A DNA stretch of 47,602 nt from Chara braunii (GCA_003427395.1 BFEA01000013.1:6098041-6145642), one strand, 5' to 3'. Counted from the stretch's first letter, positions 21,250 through 30,775 are shown. Numbers and translations are program-made. Notes: generated from the letters alone by a model not told the origin.

Positions 21250-21705
21250 AACGTGGAGGGAGGAAAAGAGGAGGAGATGCGGACTGATGGGAGGCTACAG
21301 GATGCTATCACTGAGACGAAAGACCGTGTGGAGAGGCGCTGTAGGAGAGACGGCGTGACGGCGAAAATGCAGGCAACGGTCTCATATCATGAGACCGAGA
21401 CCTCGATGGAGACGGCGGACTGGGAGCAGGCCCACCTGGAACGAGACTCAGGTGGGGAGAGTGAGATGAGCGAGGCGGAGGACCGGGAGACGGACCTCAG
21501 GTCCTGGATCAAACCAGGCGAGATCCAAAGGCATCACCGGGCTGCGAAGCCGGTGGAAGAGGGACCTGAGGCCAACTCACGACAGCTAATGCCCAGCGGC
21601 CGTGGAACTGGGGGAAAACAAAGCAAAGGGAAGAAACAGGTGTGCGGTGAGAAGGGAACGACACGCGTGGCGAGAGGACCAGCAGTGGAGAGGCAAGTGC
21701 AGTAG
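21250..21705 (+). CDS. Hypothetical ORF in the 5' LTR, highly charged
   Basis: An open frame of about 150 codons from an in-frame GTG (21250) or the further upstream alternative start at 21235, rich in Glu, Arg and Lys (EGGKEEEMRTDGRLQ..., SEMSEAEDRETDLRSW). No domain recognised and no clear ATG start except an internal Met. The same frame is open in the 3' LTR (40177-40629), but most differences between the copies change amino acids (for example Gly to Cys, Thr to Met, Ala to Ile, Ala to Pro). That argues against purifying selection. The purine-rich plus strand lowers the chance of stops. I regard it as doubtful. Confidence 0.25.
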   Translation, partial: NVEGGKEEEMRTDGRLQDAITETKDRVERRCRRDGVTAKMQATVSYHETETSMETADWEQAHLERDSGGESEMSEAEDRETDLRSWIKPGEIQRHHRAAKPVEEGPEANSRQLMPSGRGTGGKQSKGKKQVCGEKGTTRVARGPAVERQVQ

Positions 21706-23200
21706 GACTGGCACGGGGACGTTTTTTTTTCGTACGAGAGGGCGGTCAACAAAAAGAGAGAGGGAGTCTTGCACGGTGCGAGTGACGTCAACTGTTTTTT
21801 TTTTTGTGAGACTGAACACGGCGTAGATTGAGTTTGCGGGGGAGAGAGGCAGGACGATTGAGTCCCGAAAGTTAAGTCGTGACTGAATCTGTGCACGCGG
21901 GATGGTCGACATGAAAGAGGGACGCAAGGAGAGAGAGAGGGACGGGGAGACACACAGGCAGTGGCGGTCTAGAGGAAGAGTAAATGCTCCGTGTGAAGAA
22001 GCTTGAGGTATGCTTTCGCCTCAGTGAGTTGGCGTTGTCAGAGTAGAAGACTACCAAGAAAGGACGGGCTACGATATGCAAGGCCAACAGGGGGATGTTC
22101 AGAGGGAAGAGAGTGGAGACAGGAGGTCAAAGAGAGTGAAAGGGTTGTTGATATCAACAAATACCGATACGCTCGCGTGAAGTTTAGAGTGCTCAGAGTG
22201 GAGGAGGGGCAGTGAAAAGGGTGACCCTCTGACGAGTGGGATACGAGCCGCTCAACATGGAAAATATCAACGGTCACCTATGCGCTCTTGTGAGTGAGCC
22301 TACTACGGTCGGCTGAGGAGAGAGAGAGAGAGAAGGAGAGCAAGATGCGTGGAAGGTGGTTGTGCAAGAAAGAAGGAAACTATCTGGGTGGTTATGCCGA
22401 CTCTGATTCCCACGCATAAGAGGCTATGCGCGCTAGCCTGTGGGTGGGAAAGGGGCGTATGAGCACAACTCACCAGTTGTACTCTGTTGTTGAAGCCGCG
22501 TGTCTTCCTTGAGTTGGGGCATTACATGCCACACAGAAGAGGTTTTGATGGCTTAATTGCTGCCCGAGAAGCGAGCACGGAAGTGGTAAATTGAAGAGGG
22601 ATCGGCTCGCCTTCGACAGACAGCTCTCGTTGATAAGGAGGACTCATCACATCTACTCTGACCGTTGTTGTCGTGGGCAAGTGGCGCGAGGGTAGACAGC
22701 TATGCGAGCAGAAGGAGGGAGGGCTCTCTTTTCTCCCATTAAAGACGATCTCCCTTGCTCGGATCGATGCTCTCACCCTAAACAATCACCTGCCTTGTCA
22801 TATTCGTATGAACTTCAATCGGTCACCAAACAGGAATCAATGAATCTAGCAAACTTGCGAAAGTGAACTGCTGCTACAGAATTCCCGCTTCAGTGTTGGC
22901 GGAGGTCAGGGAGCTAGACTGCGCTCCACGGAAGTGCTACCCAACTTGGTTCCGCCCCTTATGCACATGCTATAGAGGATGCCTGAGGACTCAGAGTGGA
23001 GGGACAAGGGAGGAGACCCTGCCCTTTTGTCAGCCTACTAAGAGGATTAGTAGACATCATTTTCAAGGGTTACCGAAGTGCTTCTCCATAATCGTTTGGT
23101 CGAGTCTTCATATAAGATGTTGACTATATCGAATAATCCTTTTTGTTTTCATTAATCCGGTTCCCCTTCTATTTAGTCTAATTAGTTTAACTGGCCTGGA

Positions 23201-23309
23201 TGATCAGTGTTAACTAATCATGCAATTTGTCTGACTAGTTCGAACGATTGGTGCTAACTGATCCTGTAAATTNTCTAATTGAATGGAACGATCAGTGCCA
23301 ATCGATCGT
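23201..23309. repeat. Three tandem hairpins with related stems, 5' LTR
   Basis: Three units about 44 bp apart: TGATCAGT-GTTA-ACTAATCA (23201-23220), GATTGGT-GCTA-ACTGATC (23246-23263) and CGATCAGT-GCCA-ATCGATCG (23289-23308). Each has a four-base loop G-Y-Y-A, or GTTA, and a stem kept paired by G-T pairs or matching changes; the third has one mismatch. The units are repeated in the 3' LTR. Confidence 0.65.
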
Positions 23310-23594
23310 GCTGCATCGAGATAAAGTTCAGGTTCTCTGCAGGCTGAGTAAATAGGGGAANAAGGGAAGCNTCAATACATAACATTGATTTGAAATGTGC
23401 GGGGTCTGAGTGATTAGTATGAGCAAGAAAGGTGGNTGTTCATGGTGTTGGTATGCTTTTAGTTGCTTTGAGAGGTTCGCTCGATAATCTGGTAAAGCCA
23501 AAGATCTATGCAATCTTCATGATGTGTGTTTAAACCCGGTTGGAGATGGGGATCCCAAATGCAGTTTTAATCCTGGGTTTTCTTCTCCTGCACA

Positions 23595-23880
23595 GTGTGA
23601 CTACATTGAGTTCTCGCACTGTGTGAACGCACAGTGTGACTGCATTGAGTTCTCGCACTGTGTGAATGCACTGAGTGACTGCATTGTGTTCACGCACTGC
23701 TTGAATGCACTGAGTGACTGCATTGTGTTCTCGCACTGCTTGAATGCACTGGGTGACCGCATTGTGTTNTNNCGCCGCGTGAATGCACTGTGTGGCTGCA
23801 TTGTGTTCCCGCACCACGTGAATGCGCTNTGGGACTGCGTTGTGTTCCCNCACCGTGTGAATACAATGTGTGATTGCACC
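23595..23880. repeat. 39-bp minisatellite in the 5' LTR, ~7.3 copies
   Basis: Units start at 23595, 23634, 23673, 23712, 23751, 23790, 23829 and 23868, each reading roughly GTGTGACTGCATTGTGTTC followed by TCGCACTGTGTGAATGCACT. The period is 13 codons, so frames stay open on both strands and yield 13-residue repeats (CDCIEFSHCVNA). I take the open frames to be a by-product of the period. Several units contain Ns. Confidence 0.9.
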
Positions 23881-24149
23881 ATGNAGTTGCTTGNGTGACT
23901 GCTTCGTGTGACAGCCTGANGNTGTGAGCGCATTGGCCGNCATACGCTNATCTGATTGAAAGATGTCTATAGTGGTAAGAGATTGATCGTGCCCAGAGAT
24001 AAGCTGCGAGCGTGACTGTGAAGGCCTGCAAATGCCTGTGCGAGTAGATTGAATGCCTCGCGAATTTAATGACCGAAGGCAGGCCTATGATCGATTATGC
24101 GAGCCTGCTTCAGGATTTACTGAGTAGGCTTGTATGTTAAAAGGGGGAC

Positions 24150-24616
24150 TGTAGGAATGATCCCCATTGGTTGTGTTTCATGTCCTGACTTTTGATTGGA
24201 TGGGGAAAGGAAAATCAGTACTGAGGGGGATTTCCTATATCCTCGCTAAGTTCCTACTTTACGGTGACTAAGTGTCCATTTGTCTGAACTGGGGTAAGGT
24301 CTGGCTCAAATGGAAGGTGATCTGAGCACCTCATGAGTGCAGGCGGGTTAAGTGCTAGTGAACAGAGCTCTTGGGTGAGAGACTCGAGTTCTGGATTCTG
24401 GCTATAATGAAAATTCATTTAGAACGGAGTACGTTTGGCCGAGAAGATGATGTTCATTTATGCTCTCACTAACGGCGCGGAGTGAACGAGCTGTTCAATA
24501 TGGCCGATGCACGCTCAGGTTCACCTTGGGCTCAGAGTCTCTGCCTTCGAGCTAAAGCTCAGATCAGACGAGTCCTTACCTGAGTGTCGGCACCTATAGA
24601 CTCAACACGGTGTACA
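24150..24616 (+). repeat. LTR-like segment nested in the 5' LTR
   Basis: A polypurine run AAAAGGGGGAC ends directly before TGTAGGAATG (24150). 467 bp later the sequence reads GGTGTACA, giving TGTA/TACA ends, followed at once by ACATCAGAGCC, whose last nine bases match the common initiator-tRNA-Met PBS (TGGTATCAGAGCC). So the segment has the marks of an LTR with a polypurine tract on its left and a PBS on its right. That arrangement is expected in tandem LTR elements or after insertion of a one-LTR circle. The PBS match is partial, so the call is tentative. Confidence 0.35.
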
Positions 24617-25168
24617 ACATCAGAGCCCATAAACCAGCAAGAAACTTTCCACCTTGGCCACTTCATATATGGCAGGGCCTTACTAGGGTCAGTATCAGCA
24701 TACTCCCATCAACCATTTTCAGTTTCCTCTTCTGGAATACAAAGCCTTCACTACTCGGTATCTCAGTGTCTGTGCAGTTCTAATTAGACCTTGGTTAGCG
24801 ACTCAGGGACACCCTGACAACACTTACATAGCAGCAAAATTGGGCACTGGCCAATTGTTCCTCCAGTTAGCTATCAGTTCGATTAGTCTCCAGCTAAGAA
24901 TTGACGGATCTCAAGAGAGTTCTCTTCCAGACAGGTTTCAGGCTCTTCCTAGATAGTACTCAAGCGGCAACTAATAAAGCAGATGGACTAGTGGTGGCAA
25001 TTATCTACTACTGTCTTACCCTCGATACCTTTAGGGCGGGCCCACGACCAGGCCCTAAATCAGACAGGTTGTGGGGAAACGAACGCTCAGCATTTAAACC
25101 AGGATCAGCGATTGTCGATTGCCTATCCCAGCCTCTGCCGGAGCCTTGAGAAAGAGAAGGGGGCAAAC

Positions 25169-25423
25169 ATGAAGGAGAGTGAAGTCTTGGTGATAAAAAG
25201 CCAAGTGAACAGAGACAGAAAAGAAGGTTGGGAGGATGATGCGTGTAAGGAAATGGAAATGCGTAGACAACCCTTGACGGAACATGCAGTCAGGACGGTA
25301 GGAGAGAGGAAATCCATTGAATACGTATTCTACTTTTACAACTGCCGTGGGAAACTACATAGTACTGGTTCGTACCTAAAAACTGTAGAGAAAGCCAGGG
25401 CAATAATCGAGCAAGGGCAGTGA
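25169..25423 (+). CDS. Small accessory protein carried in the 5' LTR
   Basis: 84 codons from ATG 25169; an upstream alternative start at 25112 would add 19 residues but lacks similarity to relatives. The C-terminal half reads IEYVFYFYNCRGKLHSTGSY... ending TVEKARAIIEQ. Three other ORFs of this element share the I-x-Y start and an Ala-Arg at the same or nearly the same distance (27 residues): 44957-45232, 27771-28061 and 28065-28331. The N-terminal half is charged (NRDRKEGWEDDACKEMEMRR). No known domain recognised and no signal or membrane segment. The 3' LTR copy (44066-44320) is nearly identical. A protein gene inside an LTR is unusual, because it would be present twice and could be transcribed from both LTRs. 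Confidence 0.5.
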   Translation: MKESEVLVIKSQVNRDRKEGWEDDACKEMEMRRQPLTEHAVRTVGERKSIEYVFYFYNCRGKLHSTGSYLKTVEKARAIIEQGQ

Positions 25424-25443
25424 TGTGTTCCAAAGTTCACCAT

Positions 25444-25543
25444 AGAGCTCACTGGCTACAAGTGGCATTTCGTCACGAAGCCTCAGTCCCAGATTGTACG
25501 TGGGCGTAAATTACGGCACCAGAGAAGATCAGTGAAAATAGAT
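25444..25543 (+). pseudogene. Tail of the ~150-residue module left after deletion
   Basis: Just after the deletion point the plus strand still encodes ELTGYKWHFVTKPQSQIVRGRKLRHQ and a stop, matching the C terminus of the module ORF at 45664-46041 in the 3' LTR (ELAGYRWHFVTKPQSQIVRG). The rest of that ORF is absent here. This orphan tail shows that the 5' LTR lost the segment, rather than the 3' LTR having gained it. Confidence 0.7.
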
Positions 25544-25831
25544 TGAGAAAGACTGACTAGAGGGATGAGTGAGGATTTTTGAGAGGTGCTGACCATGCTC
25601 ACTCACGTGTATTTTCTGAGATTGTTATGAGTTCTTATTCTTCCCTCACTCAATTGCCCCTGTCTTTGCTCGAGTCAGTCAGTCTGATTTTCTGCATTAT
25701 TCTTGCTCGATGATTGTCCTCGTGGATGTTTTGTCACAGTTCTCAAAATCAGATTGACATAATTGATGCATGCATAGCACCCCATAATTTTATGATTATT
25801 ATTTGCATAATTCTCTGCTGTTCCGAATCAA

Positions 25832-25837
25832 AATAAA
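25832..25837 (+). promoter_or_regulatory. Candidate polyadenylation signal, 5' LTR
   Basis: AATAAA about 190 bp before the LTR end, also present in the 3' LTR at 46321-46326 although a 6-bp indel lies just upstream. Position and conservation fit the R-region signal of an LTR element. The motif is short and the region AT-rich. Confidence 0.4.
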
Positions 25838-26029
25838 AGATTCATAAGACCGGGGACCGACGAAGACCGCAATTGAAGGGTCTCGCTCGAATTCGGATGC
25901 ACACAATAGGAAGGGATTTGCATTATTTAATTTAATTTGTTTATTGCAATCATATACAAAATCCTGCGTGACAGTCAGTTGGCCTTCTGGTCGCCCTGAG
26001 TGGCCGGACTAAAAAAAGTGCGACAAAAA

Positions 26030-26047
26030 TGATGCCGTTGTCGGGGA
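26030..26047 (+). promoter_or_regulatory. Primer-binding site, tRNA-Asp type
   Basis: TGATGCCGTTGTCGGGGA begins four bases after the CGACA end of the 5' LTR. The complement of the 3' end of plant tRNA-Asp is, as I recall it, TGGCGCCGTTGCCGGGGA, so 15 of 18 bases agree. The three differences are G-to-A or C-to-T, as expected from deamination of methylated cytosine. Position directly after the LTR is what minus-strand DNA synthesis requires. Athila-type plant elements use the same primer. Confidence 0.75.
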
Positions 26048-26362
26048 CATGAAATTTTTTTTGTGGCCGGAACAAACCTGGGTCATCATCGTCTTTGAGC
26101 TTTGATTAGGACGTGAGAAATGTTGACATTTCTGTGAGCTTCATGTTAATTTTGTTATTCTCATTTAAGTCCCAATTTTCTTGAGAATCACGACCGCTAA
26201 CTGTGATTTATTTCTTGCTTGTGTGAGGTACCACTCTGGATTGGGAAAAGGAGATTGATATTATTGACTGGAGAGAATCGAGCTTGACACCAGGTATGCC
26301 CAATTCTCGTCCAACACACTGAAAGGAAATTAAAAGGATGAGAGTGAGACGGATCGGGACAA
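26048..26362 (+). other. Leader between PBS and first accessory ORF
   Basis: About 315 bases with no open frame of note. The run GAAATTTTTTTTG lies just after the PBS, followed by AT-rich sequence. A packaging signal would be expected in this region but cannot be recognised by eye. Confidence 0.5.
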
Positions 26363-26770
26363 ATGCTGGTCGATGGTGTTCTGAAAGAATTGTCTAAATT
26401 TACTACAAGGGGAATATTTTCTTACAGATATGAGGCTTGTTGGGGTTATCACTCTCGTGGCTCAACCATTTGTGTAGTGCTGACTCACTTCTTAGAGGGA
26501 GATATCTATGATATCCGCCCGTATGTCAAGGAGGGAGGCTGCAATGATGGTGAGGATTTTAACTGGTTATGAGAGATCGTGATCCAATTTATCTATTATG
26601 AAAAGACAGATCTGATCAAGCAAAAGAAAAAAGTGGAATAGGGTATAATGCCAGTGACATACAAGACTGTTCCAATCCCTCCTATACCTGACAACTATTG
26701 TGATGGGACTAACTGACTGCCAATAATCAACATGGTATTGACAAGAGAGAAAAGAAACGGTGGACATGAG
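26363..26770 (+). pseudogene. Accessory module 1 (~150-residue family)
   Basis: ATG 26363 opens a 69-codon frame: TTRGIFSYRYEACWGYHSRG, STICVVLTHFLEGDIYDIRPYV and an acidic tail, ending at TGA 26570. The next block, in another frame from about 26649, reads VTYKTVPIPPIPDNYCDGTN, a stop, LPIINMVLTREKR. It matches the second half of the other modules (P.PP.P..., Trp, then a helix). So this is one module split by a frameshift and stops. Defining features of the family are a strand pair leading to G-x-I-x-D-I/L-R-P-Y and a later proline motif PxPPxP. I recognise no known domain. Confidence 0.55.
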
Positions 26771-26889
26771 AGCTGAAGAGATTTCAGAAGAAGTAATTAG
26801 ATAAAGAAGGTCAAATTTTGGCAGAGGTTCGGGTCCAAATCAAAAGAAGGTCGAATGTCTCCAAAGGTCACTGAATACTCTAAGCAAGA

Positions 26890-27258
26890 GGAAGACATTT
26901 CCATATGAAGTTGTCAGGTATGAGATGGTCGAGAGCGGATGAGAGCAGGAACGGCTATATGTACTGACATTCTATTTCACAGACCTGGATGTGTATGACG
27001 TAAGAATCTATATCCCAAAGGAAAGAAGTGTTGATGCAGTGTATGTGAGATGCTGAGGATTTGCTGAAGAGGTAGTACTGAGAGAGAAAGAGAGGCTTGA
27101 GAGGGAGAACAAATGCTTCACTGAGTCAACCCGGTTTACTGTCTTTGATGGATTCCCAGCCCCTCCCTTACCTGATATCAATCTATCTAAACACAATTGG
27201 TATGCCATGATAAAGTTTGCATGGAAAGTGAAGAGAGCCCAAGAAGAATACTCTCAGT
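26890..27258 (+). pseudogene. Accessory module 2 (~150-residue family)
   Basis: Readable as YEMVESG, stop, EQERLYVLTFYFTDLDVYDVRIYIPKERSVDAVYVRC, stop, then ERENKCFTESTRFTVFDGF and PAPPLPDINLSKHNWYAMIKFAWKVKRAQEEYSQ, ending at TAG 27256-27258. DVYDVRIYIP corresponds to DIYDIRPYV of module 1, and PAPPLP...NWYAMIKFA to PIPPIP...LPIINM. The 3' end overlaps the start of module 3 by about 38 bases in another frame. Two in-frame TGAs and no clear start codon. Function unknown. Confidence 0.55.
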
Positions 27259-27768
27259 AGCCAGGATAACTACTGTGAGGGGTAAACTCTATGAGGTGAT
27301 AGGGTGTGATAATCCATTTGTGATCCTAAGATATGAGACTTGTGAGAGAGGGCACATAATATTTCACATTCCAGTGGTCAAATTCCGGAGTACAGGCAGC
27401 CTGGACATACAGATTTATGTACCAACGGGCCTAGAAGAGGAAAATGACTACTTAAAGTGTCAGACAGGTGCTTATATTAGTCTCATAAGAACCAAGGAGT
27501 GGCTTGAAAAGTTAAAGAGAAAAGTAACCTGGGGACAGAAGTAAGACAATTTGAGAGGCTTCCTGAGTTCTCAATTGCTAAAAGATTTGAAGACAGAAGA
27601 GATTGGATGCCTTTGTTGGAAGCCATTGCTGAGATTGGTAGAGCGAGAGAAAAAGACTTCACTGTGATGATAAAATCTCTACTCCTGAGTACCTTTGAAC
27701 ACAGATTCGAGATCCCTGATTATGTCCAACCTGAGATCTACCTTTCAGATGTTGCTTATGACGATTAG
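27221..27768 (+). pseudogene. Accessory module 3 (~150-residue family)
   Basis: ATG 27221 (MESEESPRRILSVARITTVR) opens the best-kept copy: VIGCDNPFVILRYETCERGH, FRSTGSLDIQIYVPTGLEEEN, SLIRTKEWLEKLKRK. A one-base shift near 27538 is needed to continue into VRQFERLPEFSIAKRFEDRRDWMPLLEAIAEIGRARE and the stop TAG at 27766-27768. The stop lies two bases before the ATG of the next ORF. SLDIQIYVP aligns with the DIYDIRPYV motif of module 1, and RDWMPLLEAIAEIGRARE with the Trp-helix of module 2. Function unknown. Confidence 0.6.
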
Positions 27769-27770
27769 CA

Positions 27771-28061
27771 ATGCCCAGTTTGACTGAACAGCTGACACTA
27801 CGAGTTGTGTTGGAAGGTAGGGTAGTCAAGATAGAAGGGACTCTTCGGATCTCTGACAGAAATTTTTCTACCCTGGATGAGATTGAGTTTTTGCAGCCTT
27901 TCTTGGATCGCATGAGAGATTCTGCCTTGAGAATTACCACTGATCAGACTGAGATAAATTATCTGTTAAAGGTAGTGAAAGTGGGAACTACTGAGAGAGT
28001 ATCATACCACACTTTTCAGGAACGGGTCTCTCTTGCAAGAAGGATCAACAGTGGGCTGTAA
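27771..28061 (+). CDS. Small accessory protein, internal copy 1
   Basis: 96 intact codons starting two bases after the module 3 stop. The N-terminal half is strand-like (LTLRVVLEGRVVKIEGTLRI). The C-terminal half reads EINYLLKVVKVGTTERVSY... and ends ERVSLARRINSGL. The I-x-Y to Ala-Arg spacing matches the LTR-encoded ORFs at 25169 and 44957 and the neighbour at 28065; VSLARR is shared with that neighbour. No signal peptide or membrane segment. The close spacing to both neighbours suggests translation from one RNA, for example by reinitiation. Not assignable to any family I know. Confidence 0.6.
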   Translation: MPSLTEQLTLRVVLEGRVVKIEGTLRISDRNFSTLDEIEFLQPFLDRMRDSALRITTDQTEINYLLKVVKVGTTERVSYHTFQERVSLARRINSGL

Positions 28062-28064
28062 ACG

Positions 28065-28331
28065 ATGCAATTTGATTATGAGGTTATAGACCTGACTCGA
28101 TATTTTATGATTCGGGGTACTATAAAGGGATATGACAGAAGAATGAGTAGGGATAATGAGAGAGAGCTGATTGAAGATTATGTTGGAAGGTTGAGAAGGA
28201 TTGCACTACCCTTGATCACTACCCAATCCATTATTGTCTATACCCTATATGTACAGAATTCTCAAGGGGTAGTGCAGACAAGAGACGAAAGAAACGAGTC
28301 TGTATCCCTTGCTAGGAGAGTGAGAGACTAA
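28065..28331 (+). CDS. Small accessory protein, internal copy 2
   Basis: 88 intact codons, ATG three bases after the stop of copy 1. It begins MQFDYEVIDLTRYFMIRGTI, has a helical middle (ERELIEDYVGRLRRIALPLI) and a C-terminal part IIVYTLYVQNSQGVVQTRDE ending ESVSLARRVRD. The same two landmarks and spacing as the other three family members are present. It ends 62 bases before the gag start. That two adjacent copies remain free of stops while gag, RT and integrase next door are broken may be chance, since they are short. Function unknown. Confidence 0.6.
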   Translation: MQFDYEVIDLTRYFMIRGTIKGYDRRMSRDNERELIEDYVGRLRRIALPLITTQSIIVYTLYVQNSQGVVQTRDERNESVSLARRVRD

Positions 28332-28393
28332 GGGGGAAGGAAGGAGAGGACAAGAGTGACAGAGAGAGAAAAAATGATATCTGGAAAAAGTCT

Positions 28394-30775
28394 ATGGTCA
28401 AGATGGCTGGGCGAGCAAGACCAAGTACATCAGCAGGGACCAATGAAGACGTCTTGGTTAGGGTTATATGGGAACTGGTCGAGAGAGTTGATACTATAAA
28501 AGGAGGGTCAGACATTGCAAGAGTAAAGAGGCCGGATGAGAGAATTCCCTGCTTCAGAGGACCCCAAGTTAATGACTTCCTGGACGAGTATGAGTTATTT
28601 GAGCTCAGTTATGGCTGGACAAATAAGCAACGGCTTAAGCACCTCCTATCTTATTGTGATACTGACTCAAGACTGGTCGTCCAGGAACTAATGGAAGGTG
28701 TCACTACATGAGAAGAGGTCAAGGAGAGACTGAAAAACGAATTTGAGAAAGATTCAGTTCCAACCACAACTAAGGATTTACTCAACATCAGAAGAGCTAA
28801 ATATGACACTTTCAATGTTTTTCTTCAGACCTTCATCTGAACAGCAAGAAGAATTCCATATTTGGACGAAGCTCAGAAGTGCCATATATTTTTGACAAAT
28901 TTTACTGATACTGAAAGGCAAGTAGTTCTTAATCAACCTCAGCACTATCCTCTCAGATGGGATGAAATGATTGTAATCATAAGAACTCTACCTACTGTCT
29001 CCCATAAGAAATGGTCACTGGATCAGATCAGTACTTTGGCCAAGGATTGGGAGACTGAGAATAGAATGAACAGAGGAAGCAATATGACTGCTGAGAATAT
29101 TATTCAAAAAGTGATGGCTAACTTTATGCCTACAAGGCCTGCAACGCATGCTGTGGATGACAGGGGAAAGAAAAAGGTTAAAAGTTAGGAAGATGACGAC
29201 GATGATGACGACAATGAAAATCATGGTAAGAAGGGGGATTCGTCCAGAACCAAAAGGAATGGGAAGAATGGTGACGAAGGAAACAGGGAGAGAAGAAAGT
29301 ATGATGAGCGTCCTAAGAGGAGTTTTACTTGCTATTATTGTGGCGAGAGTGAACATACTACCACCTATTGCAAGCCTCTTGGGGAGGATGTAAGGAGCGG
29401 GGTGACAAAAAAATATGCAATGGGTCACGTCTGTGATAGCTCATGGAATAAGTTGGACCCCAGACATCAGGGAGGTATGAGGCTTCTTGCTCTTAAACAT
29501 AATGAGAAGATGAAGATTAAGAAGAGGAGAAAGACCAATGTGAATGTTCATTTCCTCACTGGAGAATTGCCTAATGAACTAGTACAAAGAGTGGATGACC
29601 CTTATACCACGATTGAGTTGTCTGTGCAGTCCTTAACATTGACAGAGTGTGAGCCTAGTGAGGCATCAACAAGTGAGTCTCCATTGGCAGGGAACACTAC
29701 TCTTCAGCATCCCTCTGGATTAGTAGAGTCCTCTTCAATTGAGATGGCTCATTTCTTGGCTAACATGATGTCATTCCATGGTGATCTACCCCCAGAACTT
29801 ATCATGGAACCCAGTGTCAGGGTTGGTGAAGTGAGGAACCATCAAACCCGTATGACGCCTCAAATGATAGAAGAAAAGAAAAGAAAGAAGGCTGAGGAGT
29901 CACTTATTAACATCCTTGATGACCTTGAACCGGAACGTTCACAGGAAAAGAATGAAGAGGGGAGAAAGAGAAAATTTATTCTCAAAACTGATTTGGATGA
30001 TAGGACTGTGATTTCTGATGTAATTGCTAAGATGCTGGAAGAAACGGAAGTGACACTGTCTTTCAAGGAAGCAATGACATTAGCACCCAAACTGAGAGAA
30101 AAGTTGAAGAGTTTAATTGAGAAGAAGAAATTGGAAGTTAATTATTTGGGGTCAATCTTTCCCAACCAAGTGAAGAGATCTCCACCAGGTTGCAAGATGA
30201 GATTTGCAACCATGGGTTGTGGGCATCTTACAATTCGCATTAATCAAGTGAAGATTCGAGCCCTTATAGATTCTGGGGCAGAAATGATACTTCTTTCACG
30301 AAGAACGATGGAAGCATGTAATTTATCTATTGATAGACCTGCACAAAATGTATTGAGCAATATTGCAGGAGAGTTGTTCGTGGCAGGGTTTATTAATAAT
30401 TTGCCCATCAAGGTTGGGACCATGATTGTGGAGTTGCTGGGTTTTGTAGTACCTGATCTGGATCATGACTGTATCTTGGGAACTCCATTCTTGCATAGGA
30501 TGAAGGCGGTTCAATTTTTCAGTCATGAGGGGTCATCATGGATCAGTCTACAGGACCCAAAGACTACTCAAGAACATACCTTTATGGTCGGTACGGAAAA
30601 TGATTTCAAGTATCAACTATCTGCTAATTCGATCAGGAGGGTGGAATCTGCTGAAAGGGTTAGGAGACTAAAGGAGGAAGGGAAACGGGAAGCAAAAGAA
30701 GAGATTTCAGTAGGAATCAATCAAGTTTTGAAAATGATGAAAACCCTTGGAAAACTCGAGGATGAGGATGGGTAA
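28394..30775 (+). pseudogene. Gag-protease polyprotein with CCHC knuckle and retropepsin
   Basis: One frame of about 794 codons from MVKMAGRARP, broken by TGA 28709, TGA 28838 and TAG 29186. Capsid-like part: CFRGPQVNDFLDEYELFELS, TNKQRLKHLLSYCDTDSRLV, EEVKERLKNEF, WSLDQISTLAKDWE. A lysine- and aspartate-rich stretch precedes a CCHC knuckle at 29330-29371 (CYYCGESEHTTTYC). After a charged linker, the retropepsin active site is LIDSGAE (DSG at 30269-30277), followed by CILGTPFL in the ILG.P region. Gag and protease share a frame, so they would be one precursor. The TGA at 28709 falls where a Trp codon is likely (TT-stop-EEVKERL). Confidence 0.85.

Larger units (their letters stand above)
19557..26025 (+). 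repeat. 5' LTR (6,469 bp)
   Basis: Matches the 3' LTR throughout except for a missing internal block (the equivalent of 44341-45938) and smaller indels. It starts TGTCGG and ends CGACA. Contents in order: strong hairpin (20612-20655), TATA-like box (20930-20936), an open frame (21250-21705), three hairpins (23201-23309), a 39-bp minisatellite (23595-23880), a 467-bp LTR-like segment (24150-24616), a small conserved ORF (25169-25423) and a poly(A) signal (25832). In aligned parts that look independently sequenced, differences from the 3' LTR are a few percent and mostly transitions. 19990-20640 and 23050-25180 are virtually identical, including shared ambiguous bases. Confidence 0.9.

Noticed and set aside
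23524-23943. Several 110-137-codon ORFs on both strands of the minisatellite
   Set aside because: Open frames follow from the 39-bp period; they contain Ns and overlap one another.
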